DNA from: Acholoe squamosa
Taxonomy: Eukaryota; Annelida; Polychaeta; Phyllodocida; Polynoidae
Direction of reading: 5' to 3'
DNA length: 64,000 bases
Assembly: GCA_949317995.1 (NCBI GenBank)
Contig: OX439051.1
Location: 44,333,250 to 44,397,249, forward strand
Shown here: positions 46,020 to 58,000 of the stretch, piece by piece
Layout of the letters: each line of letters starts with the position of its first letter
How positions within the stretch are numbered: position 1 is the first letter of the stretch
The notes under the pieces: model-generated
The model's input: the letters and a program-made list of their open reading frames with translations, nothing else
Databases searched by the model: none
What the model was told of the DNA's origin: nothing
Made by a program: the position numbers and the translations under genes

Positions 46020-46386
46020 TGTAGAGGTACGTTAATACAAACCATACTGTTGGGTACCGTCTGGCGTGGCGGGTGAGTCCAGTCGTCGGATGTTCCTCAG
46101 GTTCCGGATAGGTGGCAGCACCGATCCAGGTCTGTTGGGACATCTGACGACGAACACCTAGGTCTTTATATAAAGACCAGGGCTCAGCCGCTACGTCAGA
46201 GGCCCTCCTGGCCTCTGATCATGTAAAACCTTTATATCCATTAGCTGCCCTTGTACCACCTACCGGGTAGCCGTGAGTGTTCGTATAATAAATTATCCGT
46301 TGGCATACACTTGAATCACCGCCTTGCTCCTTCTTTCCCGATTAGTAAGGCCCGAACCACCAAGTCCGTAAGACTAAACCATTACA
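46020..46386 (+). mobile_element. Solo LTR of the gypsy element 2 family
   Basis: 367-bp LTR, TGTAGAGG...CCATTACA, flanked by TATC on both sides (46016-46019 and 46387-46390). The inverted partner arm has the uninterrupted site (GTTTGTATCCTT as read on the minus strand, 49599-49606), which proves the 4-bp duplication. A TATA-like CTTTATATAAAG near 46165 and AATAAA at 46287 fit LTR promoter and poly-A signals. It is longer than the LTR of element 2 by two blocks. Confidence 0.92.
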
Positions 46387-47454
46387 TATCCTTAAAGAAG
46401 ACTACATAAGGAGTAGAGGTACATCCGTAAAGGACATATAAAGCTGAGCAATAAAAAAGCCAACTATGAACATCTAAAGCACAAAGCAAACCCAAGGGGT
46501 GTTCATTAAACAACTTAGAAAGTTAGCAACGAGCGCTAACCCTTGCTCTGCAACTAAAGGGTCAGTGGCAAGCGTGGCTAGCGCTCGGAAGTTATTGTGG
46601 TTTATGCGGCTTTTTACGATGGAGCGCCTCTATTATCGTGTCAGGACAATATTGGACAGGTAAATTAAAGTCTTATCATCTTAAATGAACTTTAAAACAC
46701 AGTTAAAAAATCCATATGCACCGGTAACTTTTTGACAGTAACAAGTTCCAACAGCAACAAAAAATCGTCGATACAAAAGAGGTCAAGTGGTGCTCATGTC
46801 ACAAGGCTTAACGTTGTAATTTTGCTATACTAATAAAATATTATGAGAAAAGACAAAAATCTTAAATTTGATTTAATATGTTTAATTAAGATCCCGAAAA
46901 GTAATCAACAATGCTATATCGCTATATTTAGCTTTATCATTGAGAAAATGAGTCACCATTTACAATTCTTGTGTACAATAACATTGATTATACCATAGGT
47001 GAGTTACTACCATACTACCAAAAACAACTGTCCTACACCTCAGCACCTACGTTAACAGTTTGGATAACATGGGGTGGTTTACACAAGAACTAGGTATGCT
47101 TTAGGGAACTAAAATCTAATATGATCCATCATAAACCATTAACAAATTTAAGTAGAGAACTTTGTCCATTGGAGTGATATCAAATATATAGTAAAGGAGT
47201 GAGAACTTGGTGACCTATACCAACATGGATTTCTACTAGTTTTTTTTTTTTTAAAAAAACAATACAATTAAAGGGAAATTAAATCTGAAATAAAACATCA
47301 CAGACCATTAAGATGGTATTTACTAGTTTAAATTAAGAACTTTAACCATTGTGGCGATATCAAATATATGCTATAGGAGTGAGAACTTTTGGTTTTACAC
47401 TTTACTTCAACTTGAACTTGATGTTTTACACCTAAACACAGTTAATGTTTCATT

Positions 47455-48637
47455 TAGCATGAGGCTGCATCATCACTGTCGCTGACACTGTTGCTGACAC
47501 TGAGTGAATCAAAATGTAGTTTACGCCTTACTCTTCTGCGAGTGCTTTGTGCAGTAGGGGTCCCATAGCTTATGATATTTGAAACCTTCATACCTTGCAA
47601 AAATCTTACCCTTTTTCTTGGGTTGGGACTCATATCTGATGCCGTGACACTTTACACAGGTTTCTTAAATACAGCCTTACTTTGTGACTCACTCAGATTG
47701 ATGTCAAATTTTTGGAACACAAGTTTTTTTCCTTCATTTCTGCTAGATGATGTATCTCCATTTCAGCCTCCAAGCTCATATTTACTTCTGCACCTTCTGC
47801 ATAGGTGAGACTGTCACTTGCTTCATCAAAGTTACATGTTTCATGGTAGCTTTCACCGGTGTGGCTGTTACTTGGTTCACCAGAGGTACATGAACTAAAT
47901 CCAGTGTTTGTGCTGTTACTATGTTTACAGTTATTACATGTTTCATGGTAGTTTTCACCGGTGTGGCTGTTACTTGCTTCAACAGAGTTACATGAACTAA
48001 ATCCAGTGTTTGTGTTGTCACTATGCTTAGAGTTATCACATTCAGCCCCATTTTTGGCATCGGTTGATGAAACCCCATCTTTGGCATCAGTTAATGAAGC
48101 CTCATCTTTGACATTAGTTGATGAAGCCCCATCTTTGACATCAGTTGATAAAGCCCCATCTTTGGTATTAGTTGATGAAGCCCCATCTTTGGTATCAGTT
48201 GATGATGGCCCATTTTTGGTATGTTGATTGAGCTTCGCATCAGTTGATGATGCTCCATCTTTGACATCAGTTGATGATGCTCCATTTTTTATATCAGTTG
48301 ATGAAGCCCCATCTTTGGTATGTTGATAGAGCTTCGCATCAGTTGATGAAGCCCCATCTTTGGTATGTTGATAGAGCTTCGCATCAGTTGATGAGGCTCC
48401 ATCTTTGGTATGTTGATTGAGCTTTGCATCAGTTGATGAAGCCCCATCTTTGGTATGTTTAGTGAGCTTCGTATCAGTTGAAGTAGAGCCATCTTTGGTA
48501 TCTTGATCGGACCTTGTATCGTCTGATGTAGTCACATCTTTGGTATCTTGATTGAGCCCTGTATTGGTTGAAGCAGACACATTTTTAATATCTTGATTGA
48601 GCCTTGTATCGGTTGACACATCTCTGGTTTCTTGAAG
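47455..48637 (-). pseudogene. Repeat-rich gene of unknown function, left copy, frameshifted
   Basis: Same gene as 49935-51143. It is dominated by tandem units of the type TKDGASSTDAKLNQH and shorter KDGASSTDV. One A is missing near 47764 relative to the right copy (GAAATGG instead of GAAAATGG), so the conserved C-terminus is read out of frame and the protein ends early (KNLTSI). Sequence beyond 48637 differs from the right copy, so the 5' contexts are different. Confidence 0.7.
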
Positions 48638-49189
48638 TGTAGAAAACCCTTTTGCAAAAAAAGAAGCACATGGTGCAAGTTTTAAGACATAAAAATATTA
48701 TGATATTACACACTTAACATTTTACAGTTTTACATTAATTATAAAGACTTAAAGAATCCTTCTGTATTTATGAAGTTGCAACAATGGTTTAGGGGAACAA
48801 GCTTATAAATTTTTATGGTGTTTTACATTAAATTTAGGCTAATATACCCTTGTACAAGCTACAGCCTACCTTTGGGACAATACTACGGTGGTTTATACCA
48901 GAACCCAAGTTAAAATGAGGCTTACAGGATCATACCCAGGAAGAGGTGTGGCTTATAGGAGGGTATTTGGCACTATAGAACAGTACTAAACCTCCAAATT
49001 TTAGATATCAGGTATGGCTTATAGATTATTTTAAGGTCAGGATGCGGCTTATACGAGAGAAGAGGCTTGTACGAGAAAATTTATGGTACCTGCTAGTAGG
49101 ATTGTACCGGGACAGCCTAATTTAGCTTTGAATACTAGAATAAACCATGGCTTATATTAAGACAGTTCACACTATAGATTGAATCGATG

Positions 49190-49929
49190 ATTTTTTGTTG
49201 CTGTTGGAACTTGTTACTGTCAAAAAGTTACCGGTGCATATGGATTTTTTAACTGCGTTTTAAAGTTCATTTAAGACGATAAGACTTTAATTTACCTGTC
49301 CAATATTGTCCTGACACGATAATAGTGAAAAGCCACATAAACCACAATAACTTCCGAGCGCTAGCCACGCTTGCCACTGACCCTTTAGTTGCAGAGCGAG
49401 GGTTAGCGCTTATTGCTAACTTTCTAAGTTGTTTAATGAACACCCCTTGGGTTTGCTTTGCGCTTTAGATGTTCATAGTTCAGTATGCTTTAAGTACTTG
49501 TTGCAAAGCAACTACTATGTGACTAGGGGGCTTTTTTATTGCTCAGCGTTATATGTCCTTTAAGGATGTACTTCTACTCCTTATGTAGTCTTCTTTAAGG
49601 ATACAAACTATCATCCGACTAACAGGAATACATTAATGCGATGAAAGAGCAGCGCTGTGGTTGAATGATTTCTTGTATCTTTAAAGGGCGACTAGCATCG
49701 TTGTGCATGCCTGCCTGAAAACCATAATGTGAGCACCCCTTGATCAATCAGATTGTCTGCTGGTTCCTACCCTGGACTTACGCGGTAGTACATACGCTCC
49801 ATCGTGAATATGCCCAACCACATGATCTGCTCTTAATCTCGAACTAGATATAGATTTAATTTTGTTTTTTAAGATATCTTTTTCAGTATGTTAAAAAGAT
49901 TCTATGTAACTTTATAACTTATAATTCTT
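49190..49929 (+). repeat. Right arm, blocks L2-L1, with empty site of the solo LTR
   Basis: Inverted copy of 46780-45690 without the solo LTR. An extra patch near 49490-49540 with GCTTTAAGTACTTGTTGCAAAGCAAC-like palindromic character is missing on the left. Confidence 0.8.
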
Positions 49930-49934
49930 GGATT

Positions 49935-51143
49935 ATGTATCCTCACGGTGACACTAGAGATGTTTGCTCCCAAATCTTCTGCACACTTCAAGAAACCAGA
50001 GATATGTCAACCGATACAAGGCTTGATCAAGATATCAAAGATGTGTCTGCTTTAACCGATACAGGGCTCAATCAAGATACCAAAGAAGTGACTACATCAG
50101 ACCATACAAGGTCCGATCAAGATACCAAAGATGGCTCTACTTCAACTGATACGAAGCTCACTAAACATACCAAAGATGGGGCTTCATCAACTGATGCAAA
50201 GCTCAATCAACATACCAAAGATGGAGCCTCATCAACTGATGCGAAGCTCTATCAACATACCAAAGATGGGGCTTCATCAACTGATATCAAAAATGGAGCA
50301 TCATCAACTGATGTCAAAGATGGAGCATCATCAACTGATGCGAAGCTCAATCAACATACCAAAAATGGGCCATCATCAACTGATACCAAAGATGGGGCTT
50401 CATCAACTAATAACAAAGATGGGGCTTTATCAACTTATGTCAAAGATGGGGCTTCATCAACTGATGTCAAAGATGGGGCTTCATCAACTAATGTCAAAGA
50501 TGAGGCTTCATTAACTGATGCCAAAGATGGGGTTTCATCAACCGATGCCAAAAATGGGGCTGAATGTGATAACTCTAAGCATAGTGACAACACAAACACT
50601 GGATTTAGTTCATGTAACTCTGTTGAAGCAAGTAACAGCCACACCGGTGAAAACTACCATGAAACATGTAATAACTGTAAACATAGTAACAGCACAAACA
50701 CTGGATTTAGTTCATGTAACTCTGGTGAACCAAGTAACAGCCACACCGGTGAAAGCTACCATGAAACATGTAACTTTGATGAAGCAAGTGACAGTCTCAC
50801 CTATGCAGAAGGTGCAGAAGTAAATATGAGCTTGGAGGCTGAAAATGGAGATACATCATCTAGCAGAAATGAAGGAAAAAAACTTGTGTTCCAAAAATTT
50901 GACATCAATCTGAGCGAGTCACAAAGTAAGGCTGTATTTAAGAAACCTGTGTTAAGTGTCATGGCATCAGATATGAGTCCCAACCCAAGAAAAAGGGTAA
51001 GATTTTTGCAAGGTATGAATATCATAAGCTATGGGACCCCTACTGCACAAAGCACTCGCAGAAGAATAAGGCGTAAACTACATTTTGATTCACTCAGTGT
51101 CAGCAACAGTGTCAGCGACAGTGATGATGCAGCCTCATGCTAA
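49935..51143 (+). CDS. Repeat-rich gene of unknown function, right copy, open
   Basis: 402 codons from an ATG at 49935 (another in-frame ATG at about 50004 aligns with the start of the similarity to the left copy, so it may be the true start). The N-terminal two thirds are tandem Thr/Lys/Asp/Ser-rich units (TKDGASSTDAKLNQH). The middle has NTGFSSCNS...SHTGE.YHETCN twice. The C-terminus is different: KKPVLSVMASDMSPNPRKRV and TRRRIRRKLHFDSLSVSNS, basic patches that could be a nuclear signal, ending SDSDDAASC. No signal peptide and no membrane segment. I do not recognise a family. It is likely intracellular and disordered. Confidence 0.6.
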   Translation: MYPHGDTRDVCSQIFCTLQETRDMSTDTRLDQDIKDVSALTDTGLNQDTKEVTTSDHTRSDQDTKDGSTSTDTKLTKHTKDGASSTDAKLNQHTKDGASSTDAKLYQHTKDGASSTDIKNGASSTDVKDGASSTDAKLNQHTKNGPSSTDTKDGASSTNNKDGALSTYVKDGASSTDVKDGASSTNVKDEASLTDAKDGVSSTDAKNGAECDNSKHSDNTNTGFSSCNSVEASNSHTGENYHETCNNCKHSNSTNTGFSSCNSGEPSNSHTGESYHETCNFDEASDSLTYAEGAEVNMSLEAENGDTSSSRNEGKKLVFQKFDINLSESQSKAVFKKPVLSVMASDMSPNPRKRVRFLQGMNIISYGTPTAQSTRRRIRRKLHFDSLSVSNSVSDSDDAASC

Positions 51144-51667
51144 ATGAGACATTAACTGTGTTTTGGTGTAAAACATCAAGTTCAAGTTGAAGTAAAGTGT
51201 AAAACCAAAAGTTCTCACTCCTATAGCATATATTTGATATCGCCACAATGGTTAAAGTTCTTAATTTAAACTAGTTAATACCATCTTAATGGTCTGCGAT
51301 GTTTTATTTCAGATTTCATTTCCCTTTAATTGTATTGTTTTGTTTTTTTAAAAACTAGTAGAAATCCATGTTGGTATAGGTCACCAAGTTCTCACTCCTT
51401 TACTATATATTTGATATCACTCCAATGGACAAAGTTCTCTACTTAAATTTGTTAATGGTTTATGATGGATCATATTAGATTTTAGTTTCCTAAAGCATAC
51501 CTAGTTCTGGTGTAAACCACTCCATATAATCCAAACTGTTCACGTAGGTGCTAAGGTCTAATACATTACTTAAACTTGTTAACAGCATCTTAATGGTTTA
51601 AAATGAATCATATTAAATTTTAGTTCCCTAAAGCATACCTAGTTCTTGTGTAAACCACCCTATGTTA
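49990..51667 (+). repeat. Right arm, gene and 3' flank
   Basis: Inverted copy of 48637-47065. The match stops at 51667, where gypsy element 3 begins, and resumes at 62797. Confidence 0.8.
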
Positions 51668-51901
51668 TATAAGAGAAGGACAGGGCTCAGTCGCCGCGTC
51701 AGAGATAGTGAGACCGCCGCCGTACGAAGCTCTCTAACCTAGAACAGAGAATCCGGCATCTGCTACAACCTCTCCGAGCTACCTCCGGGTAGCCGTGTCT
51801 GTGTCATTCGAACTGAAATAAAACCCTGTTCGCATACACCCGAATCCTCCTCTTGTTGACTTGTCTGTCCAATAGAAAAGAGGAGAAAGGAACCCGTTAC
51901 A
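51668..51901 (+). repeat. 5' LTR of gypsy element 3, 5'-truncated
   Basis: It matches the last 232-234 bp of the 3' LTR and starts at the TATAAGAG of its probable TATA region. AATAAA at 51817. It lacks the first ~148 bp (equivalent to 62417-62564), which removes the U3 promoter part. Confidence 0.9.
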
Positions 51902-51902
51902 C

Positions 51903-51917
51903 TGGTGCCATGACCAG
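51903..51917 (+). other. Primer binding site of element 3
   Basis: TGGTGCCATGACCAG, one base inside the 5' LTR. It differs at one position from the sites of elements 1 and 2 (TGGTGCCGTGACCAG). Confidence 0.7.
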
Positions 51918-51929
51918 TGGGTTCGGCGA

Positions 51930-54900
51930 AATGTATAGCCTGGATACATAGTGTCCGAACAGGCGAGTACAAGATTGGCGTATAACGCCAATCTGGATGA
52001 GACCCGGGAGGAACCAGCGCATTTTAATGTGCCCTCCAGGGACCAGCAATGGAGGGACACGATACCTCACTATGCGGATAGTGAAGAAAATGTCCCGGAA
52101 TCAATCCTGGTAAAACACCGGACTGAACGTGTTAACCAACATTATTCTGTCAATTTAGAATTGGCAGATTCTTTGTTCGAAACTGGAGGAAGCCATGACC
52201 CAAATCATCCGGCTCCTATGCCAAGGAAGGTGAGCTTCCCTACGATGTCCCAGGGCATTTACCACCACTTGATTGTAGTGCGATTACCACTAGGAATGTT
52301 ACTTTCACCGTTCCGGATCATGATAAATACAATCGGGAAATGGATGAAATGAACCAGCAATATCTGGCTATGAACGAGACGCTGAACCTGATAGCGAGAG
52401 CTAAAGATGAAGCATTCGAAGAGAAGGAGGATATTTTGGAAAATCTCCGAGATATGAGAGCTGAGTTTGAAAGTGAAAAACAAACTCTGAAGCAGCAACT
52501 ACATGAAGAAGAAACCCAATTTCTGAGTGCAAAAGAATCGCTGCAGGCAGAATACGAACGCCTGAAAGAATGTTGTGTTAAGCAGGCCGAAGATAATGAA
52601 ACTGTCCGAATAGGTATCCTCCGATATAACGAACAGTTGATGAATGATCGGGATGAATATCTACTCGAACTGCAGGATTTACAAAATACTGCAGCGGCAT
52701 TGGGTGACTACGTAGAACAAACCCAACAAGCAATTGGCCCATTAGACGATACAATAATCGTACAATTAGCTAGTCGTTTACAGGCAGGAACTACAGTAGA
52801 TAATAATGATGCTGTAGGATCGCAGAGTGCGACACCTGTTGCCGGCCCCACACGGTATAATCCTTTCGTAACCGATGGGGCTGATAAACATGTGGCGGGC
52901 GGTATTTATAATCCCAATAAACCGCCGAATGGAGTGGATTCCACAACTAATAGGACAGGATCACCCACTACAGGTGGTTCCCATACTACTCCACCCAGAA
53001 ACAATGTGAGAGCCCCACCAGTACCTCAATTACCTTTCTTGACGAATACAAAGACAGCCGCTGGTGGAGCAGGTGATTCTTCAGATCCAAATAACAATGG
53101 TTCGGGTAAACAAGACAGGAATCGGAATAATAACCCGAAACAACCTGACCCGCCGAAACCCACCCCTGGTCCCGGAGCAAGTACACCACGTCCTCCCACA
53201 AGGAATACATTGCCTGATGGTCATTATCGGAACGCTCCATCTCGTCCAACTTATGTAGGTATGCAAAATGCACAGAGCCCACATACAGGAACATATGCCG
53301 ATGGTGGTCAACCTCCGGCCGGTGACTCCCATGGCTTCCGGAGATACCAAGCGAATAGCTACGGCTATGACAGTAGTAATACCGGTTATACCAATACCCA
53401 AAATTTAAATTATTTTGGGCAAGGACGCAGCCAAGGCTATGACGGAGGTAGAGGATATCCACCGGGAAGTTCCGGAAGTGGAGGATATCCATCGGGAGGA
53501 TCCGGAGGTGGTAGATATCCATCGGGAGGATCCGGAGGTGGAGGATATCCACCGGGAAGATCCGGAAGTGGAGAATATCCACCGGGAAGATCCGGAAGTG
53601 GAGGATATCCACCGGGAGGATCCGGAGGTGGTAGATATCCACCAGGAGGATCCGGAGGTGGAGGATATCTATCAGGAGGATCCGGAGGTGGAAGATATCC
53701 ATCAGGAGGATCCGGAGGTGGAGGATATCCATCAGGAGGATCCGGAGGTGGAAAATACCCATCAGGAGGATCCGGAGGTGGAGGATATCCACCGGGAGGA
53801 CCAGGAGGAGGGGGTAATACCCCATACGGTGCTAATCAAGGAGACGGAGGAAAGCCTAAGAGAATGAACAGGCGTTCTTCTATGTCTCCAGGAATGCAAG
53901 AAATTTTTGATAATAGTAAATGCATTCAAGGATTGGGAATCGATTGCTATCGTAAAGGAGCCAATGTTGTCGAAGTAATGGATTGGAGTCTAAAAGAAGC
54001 CAATCGGCTTAGGGGTTGTTCCAACCCTGCGCGTCATATGGGACGGATACCTCCACCATACGATCCGAATGAACCTTGGAAAGATAGATAATCTTTGTAG
54101 ACGAGGTAAATTGTAGCGGATGGACTAAAGACGAAGCATTACCGTATTTAGTCTGCTGGCTTAGTAAGGGAGGTAAAGTGGCCCTGAACAGATGGAGAAA
54201 AGAATATGGGATAGAAGGTACCTAAGACGAATTGTTGGAGTGTGCCTGCTACCTATTCGGTTCTATTATCCGAGAAGATCCTTGGATCACATTTAAGAGA
54301 TGGACACAGAAACCCAGAGAATCACATAAAGTCTTTGGGCTGGAACTACGGGACCTGCTTAGTAAAGCTAGGCCTAATTGGGAATATGACGATGAATGTT
54401 GGATACAAGAATTATTCACTCAATTCATTGCCGGACTCTGTGATCCAGAACATAAGACTATGGCCTGGGATGAATGGAAGGATGATACCTCCTTTAATGA
54501 TCTGTTCCTGGCTATCGAAAATTATGACAGAAAGAAGCGGTTGCTAGGCGCAAATGCACCCCCTGCAAGAGCTTCAGCAGTTAAAAGTGATCCGCCCATA
54601 CCGGAACACACGGCTGCGGTTGAGTCCGGTTCAATGGACTCCGATTACGAATATATCTCTGATGATAATGGAGAATATATCGGATCCGTACAAATTGCCG
54701 GTAAATATTATCGGCAGAAAAGGTACCAAAAGGGAGGTTTCAAGAAGAAAACAAACTTCCAGAAACCCATAGGGGATGCATTACCCGTAGCACCCAAACT
54801 AGAGGTGCCGCAGAGACCGGTAGCGCAATTACCGGTACCACAGTTACCCACATTCTCTACTCCTCAAATGGCAGTGTCAACTGCTCAGGGAGATTTTATG

Positions 54901-55074
54901 GAGAATCTGGTTACCCGGTTGACGAACGCTCTGCGACGCCCAAGGGTTGATAAGTCCCACAGAAGGTGCTACAGGTGCCAAGAATTAGGTCATTTCGCTG
55001 CCGAATGTGTGGCAGAGAAACCGGTGTATAGAGCACGAATGAGTTTTTCTACAGTAGAGGATAAGGAAAACTGA
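51930..55074 (+). pseudogene. gag: gag of gypsy element 3, broken
   Basis: It starts at ATGTATAGCC, which aligns with the first codon of element 2, but the frame shifts within ten codons and again near 52340. Then 52340-54091 reads coiled coil (52340-52760), a Pro/Asn-rich linker, about 11 tandem Gly-rich units of the type GGYPSGGSGGG (53450-53810, 33 bp each) and the capsid-like part with SKCIQGLGIDCYRKGANVVE. A stop at 54089-54091 and another near 54224 interrupt it. 54232-55074 finishes the capsid and the CCHC knuckle CYRCQELGHFAAEC (54967-55008). The gag stop TGA (55072) follows GGAAAAC. Confidence 0.85.
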
Positions 55075-58000
55075 GGGGGGATTCTGTTACGGGCAAGCAA
55101 CAGGATCCCAGAATAGTCACTTTCCATGATACCACCAGCAGTGGTTCAGATCTGAATGGAGTAACACATCCGCCCAATACTGAGGTGGTGGAGCAGCCCA
55201 CTCAGGAGATTGGGGAATCCGGTATAACAAGTGCCCAGGGAGCACAGGGGAAACCCGGTACTGGATTGGAGGTAGGAGGTCAATTTTTGGCCAGAGTTGG
55301 TAGTGCTCACCTACCCCCGGGCCATCCTTGTCTGGAATACTTAAAAGGATGTGGACGGGACCCAGGTGTGAATAATGAGGATTCTGCAATAACTGATGTA
55401 CCTTCCATGTTGCATGGAAGGCGGTGGTATGTTTCGCTTAATATCAATGGAAGACCCGCTGAATTCCTAGTTGATACGGGAGCTAGCCATTCCTGTGTCT
55501 CTCAGAAGATAGCGGATCTTATACCGGATGTGTGCGATACTCTCCTATTGGGAGGAAACGCCCAAACGGCCGACGGTAGTAAGATGCAAACATATGGTAG
55601 GATGTGTGTGAAATTGCAATTTGAGGGTACTCACGAATATGTGATAACCACTACGATTGCCGGTATAGCGGATGAGGGGATATAAGGATTAGACTTTGCG
55701 GCCCTGAATGGAGCAGTCTTGGACCCGAGAACTGGTGAGCTGAGTGTAGAGCATCCTTATCCTGTGAAAGTACAATGTGTATTGAGACAAGTTAGCAGTG
55801 TGGCATCCATCGCTCAGACTGTAAAGATTCCTCCGGGCCTGTGATGTTCTGGTTCGCAGTAATTCTGAGTTAAGGAACCAGGATGCAGTAATTGAGCCGG
55901 ATATGATTATGCTGGCTGGTATAGGATTGGAATCGTTTGACACGATAGTAGCCAATGGGGCTTGGTCGGTCATACCGGTTTCCAACACCGGTAACAGGAC
56001 ATAATATTTGAAAAAGGGAGCCAATTTTGGTACCGTTACATTGGCCGAGACAGTGACTTGTTGTTCCCTGATCCCGTATCGGAGGCTACCCCTACCTAAG
56101 AAAAGGGTAGCTGAAGCGGAAATAGCTAAGATGTTAGAACGGAATGTAATAGTTCCATCTAGCAGTCCTTGGAGTAGTCCGGTATGTATGGTGACTAAAA
56201 AGGATGGGTCTATCCGGTTCTGTATAGACTATAGGAAACTAAATGGACTAACGAAGAAAAATTCGTACCCATTGCCAAGAATTGATGAGACAATCGATTC
56301 TTTGGGAGGTAACAAATGGTTTTGTACCCTGGACTTGCAGTCCGGATACTGGCAAGTAGTAATGAACCCGGATGATATATGACTTTTTCAAGTCATATAG
56401 GTTTGTTCCAGTATAATGTTATGCCTTTTGGCTTATGTAATGCTCCGGCAACCTTTGAAGCCATGATGGAGACACTTTTGAGTGATCTGTTATGGAAAAG
56501 GTGCCTCGTTTACCTTGACGACGTTATAGTATTCGGTAAAACATTTAACGAATGCTTACACAACCTCAAGTTAGTATTAGAAAGAATAATATCTAACGGT
56601 TTAAAACTTAAACCTAAGAAATGTAATTTGTTTAAAAAGTCCATAAATTATTTGGGCCGGATAATATCTGAAGAAGGAATAAAAGCTGATCCTGAGAAAA
56701 TCCAGGCAGTAACGGACTGGGGTGTACCGAAAAATCCAAAAGAAGTAAGGTCATTTTTGGGATTCTGTTCATATTACAGAGACTTTATACCGAATTATTC
56801 TCGGGTAAGTTATCCCTTACAAATCCTAACAACATGGACCCCCGGTAGTAGGAAGGAGAAGTTCCCATGGGGAACCGAACAGGAACAAGCTTTCCAACAA
56901 TTAAAAGCCTTGTTCACGAGTACTCCAGTACTGCAATACCCATCCGAGGAAGGGCATTTCATACTGGATACGGATGCTAGCAATGAAAGTATCGGAGCAG
57001 CCCTCTCCCAAGTCCAAGGTGGAGTGGAGGTTCCGATTGAATTCGCTAGCAATACACTGAGTAAAACACAGCGAAATTATTGCACAACTAAACGTGAATT
57101 ACTAGCTGTCGTGGTGTATACCAAAAAGTTTAAACACTTCTTGTGGGGTACTAACTTTACATTACGTACGGATTATTCCTCCTTAAGATGGTTATTAAAC
57201 TTTCGGGATACCGAAGGAATGATAGGGAGATGGCTAGCCCATCTGTCGGAATTCGGACTAGAAAATAGCCAGATACAGCATCGTGCCGGAAATAAGCACG
57301 TGAATGCTGATGCCTTATCCCGAATACCAATTCGGAAATGTGACAATCCGAATTGTACTGATTGTGGGATCCATAAAGCGGTAGCAGCCTCGATTCGAAT
57401 TCCTTTCGAAACACATATTGGCAGTGTCCTGGATTGGTCCTTAGAAACCATAAGGAACTTCCAGGAAGCTGACTCGATTACTGCTAGGCTCCTACAATTG
57501 GTACCAAAGGGTATATGTCCAGCTAGGCCTATAGCCTCGCTGGAGAATAGGGAAATGAGAAGATTTCTAGCTCAATGGACGGAGCTGGAAGTCAAGAAAG
57601 GAATACTGTACCGCTGGAAACCATGTAACAATGGTGGAAAGCAGATACAAGTTGTCATTCCATCTGCCAAGCGTAGAGACATCATGTATTATTGTCATGG
57701 ACACAGAACAAGTGGTCACTTTGGGAAGAAACGATCTTTAGCTCGTCTCTCAAAAAGATACTACTGGCCGGGTATGTCGCAGGACTTACTCCGATGGGTG
57801 GCTAGTTGCCCGGATTGTTGTAAAAACAAACCCGGACACGGACCCGGTAAGTTGCCCTTATCCCAAGAACTATTCGGGGTTAGGTTCGCCCGAATAGGAA
57901 TTGATATTATTAGCGGATTAAATAAAATGCCGAATGACAATACGTGCATGATGGTAGTGTGTGACTATTATACCAAGTATACTTAAGTCTTCCCACTGCC

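Larger units (their letters stand above)
45690..48637 (-). repeat. Left arm of a large inverted, permuted duplication
   Basis: Read on minus, the arm runs: repeat-rich gene (48637-47455), 3' flank, block L3 (about 47050-46780), block L2 (about 46780-46387), block L1 (46015-45690). The right side, in opposite orientation, has L2-L1 at 49190-49929, the gene and 3' flank at 49990-51667, then (after gypsy element 3) L3-L2 at 62797-63235. L2 therefore lies on both sides of the right-hand gene. The order is what one would get from a tandem unit cut at different points and inverted. Confidence 0.8.

Noticed and set aside
47961-48227. Plus-strand open frames opposite the repeat-rich gene
   Set aside because: Tandem repeats keep several frames open; the minus frame is the one conserved in the right copy.
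53415-53867. Open frame with VEDIHREDPE units, and a long minus-strand frame at 52986-53825
   Set aside because: Shadow frames of the 33-bp Gly-rich array in gag; the gag frame matches elements 1 and 2.
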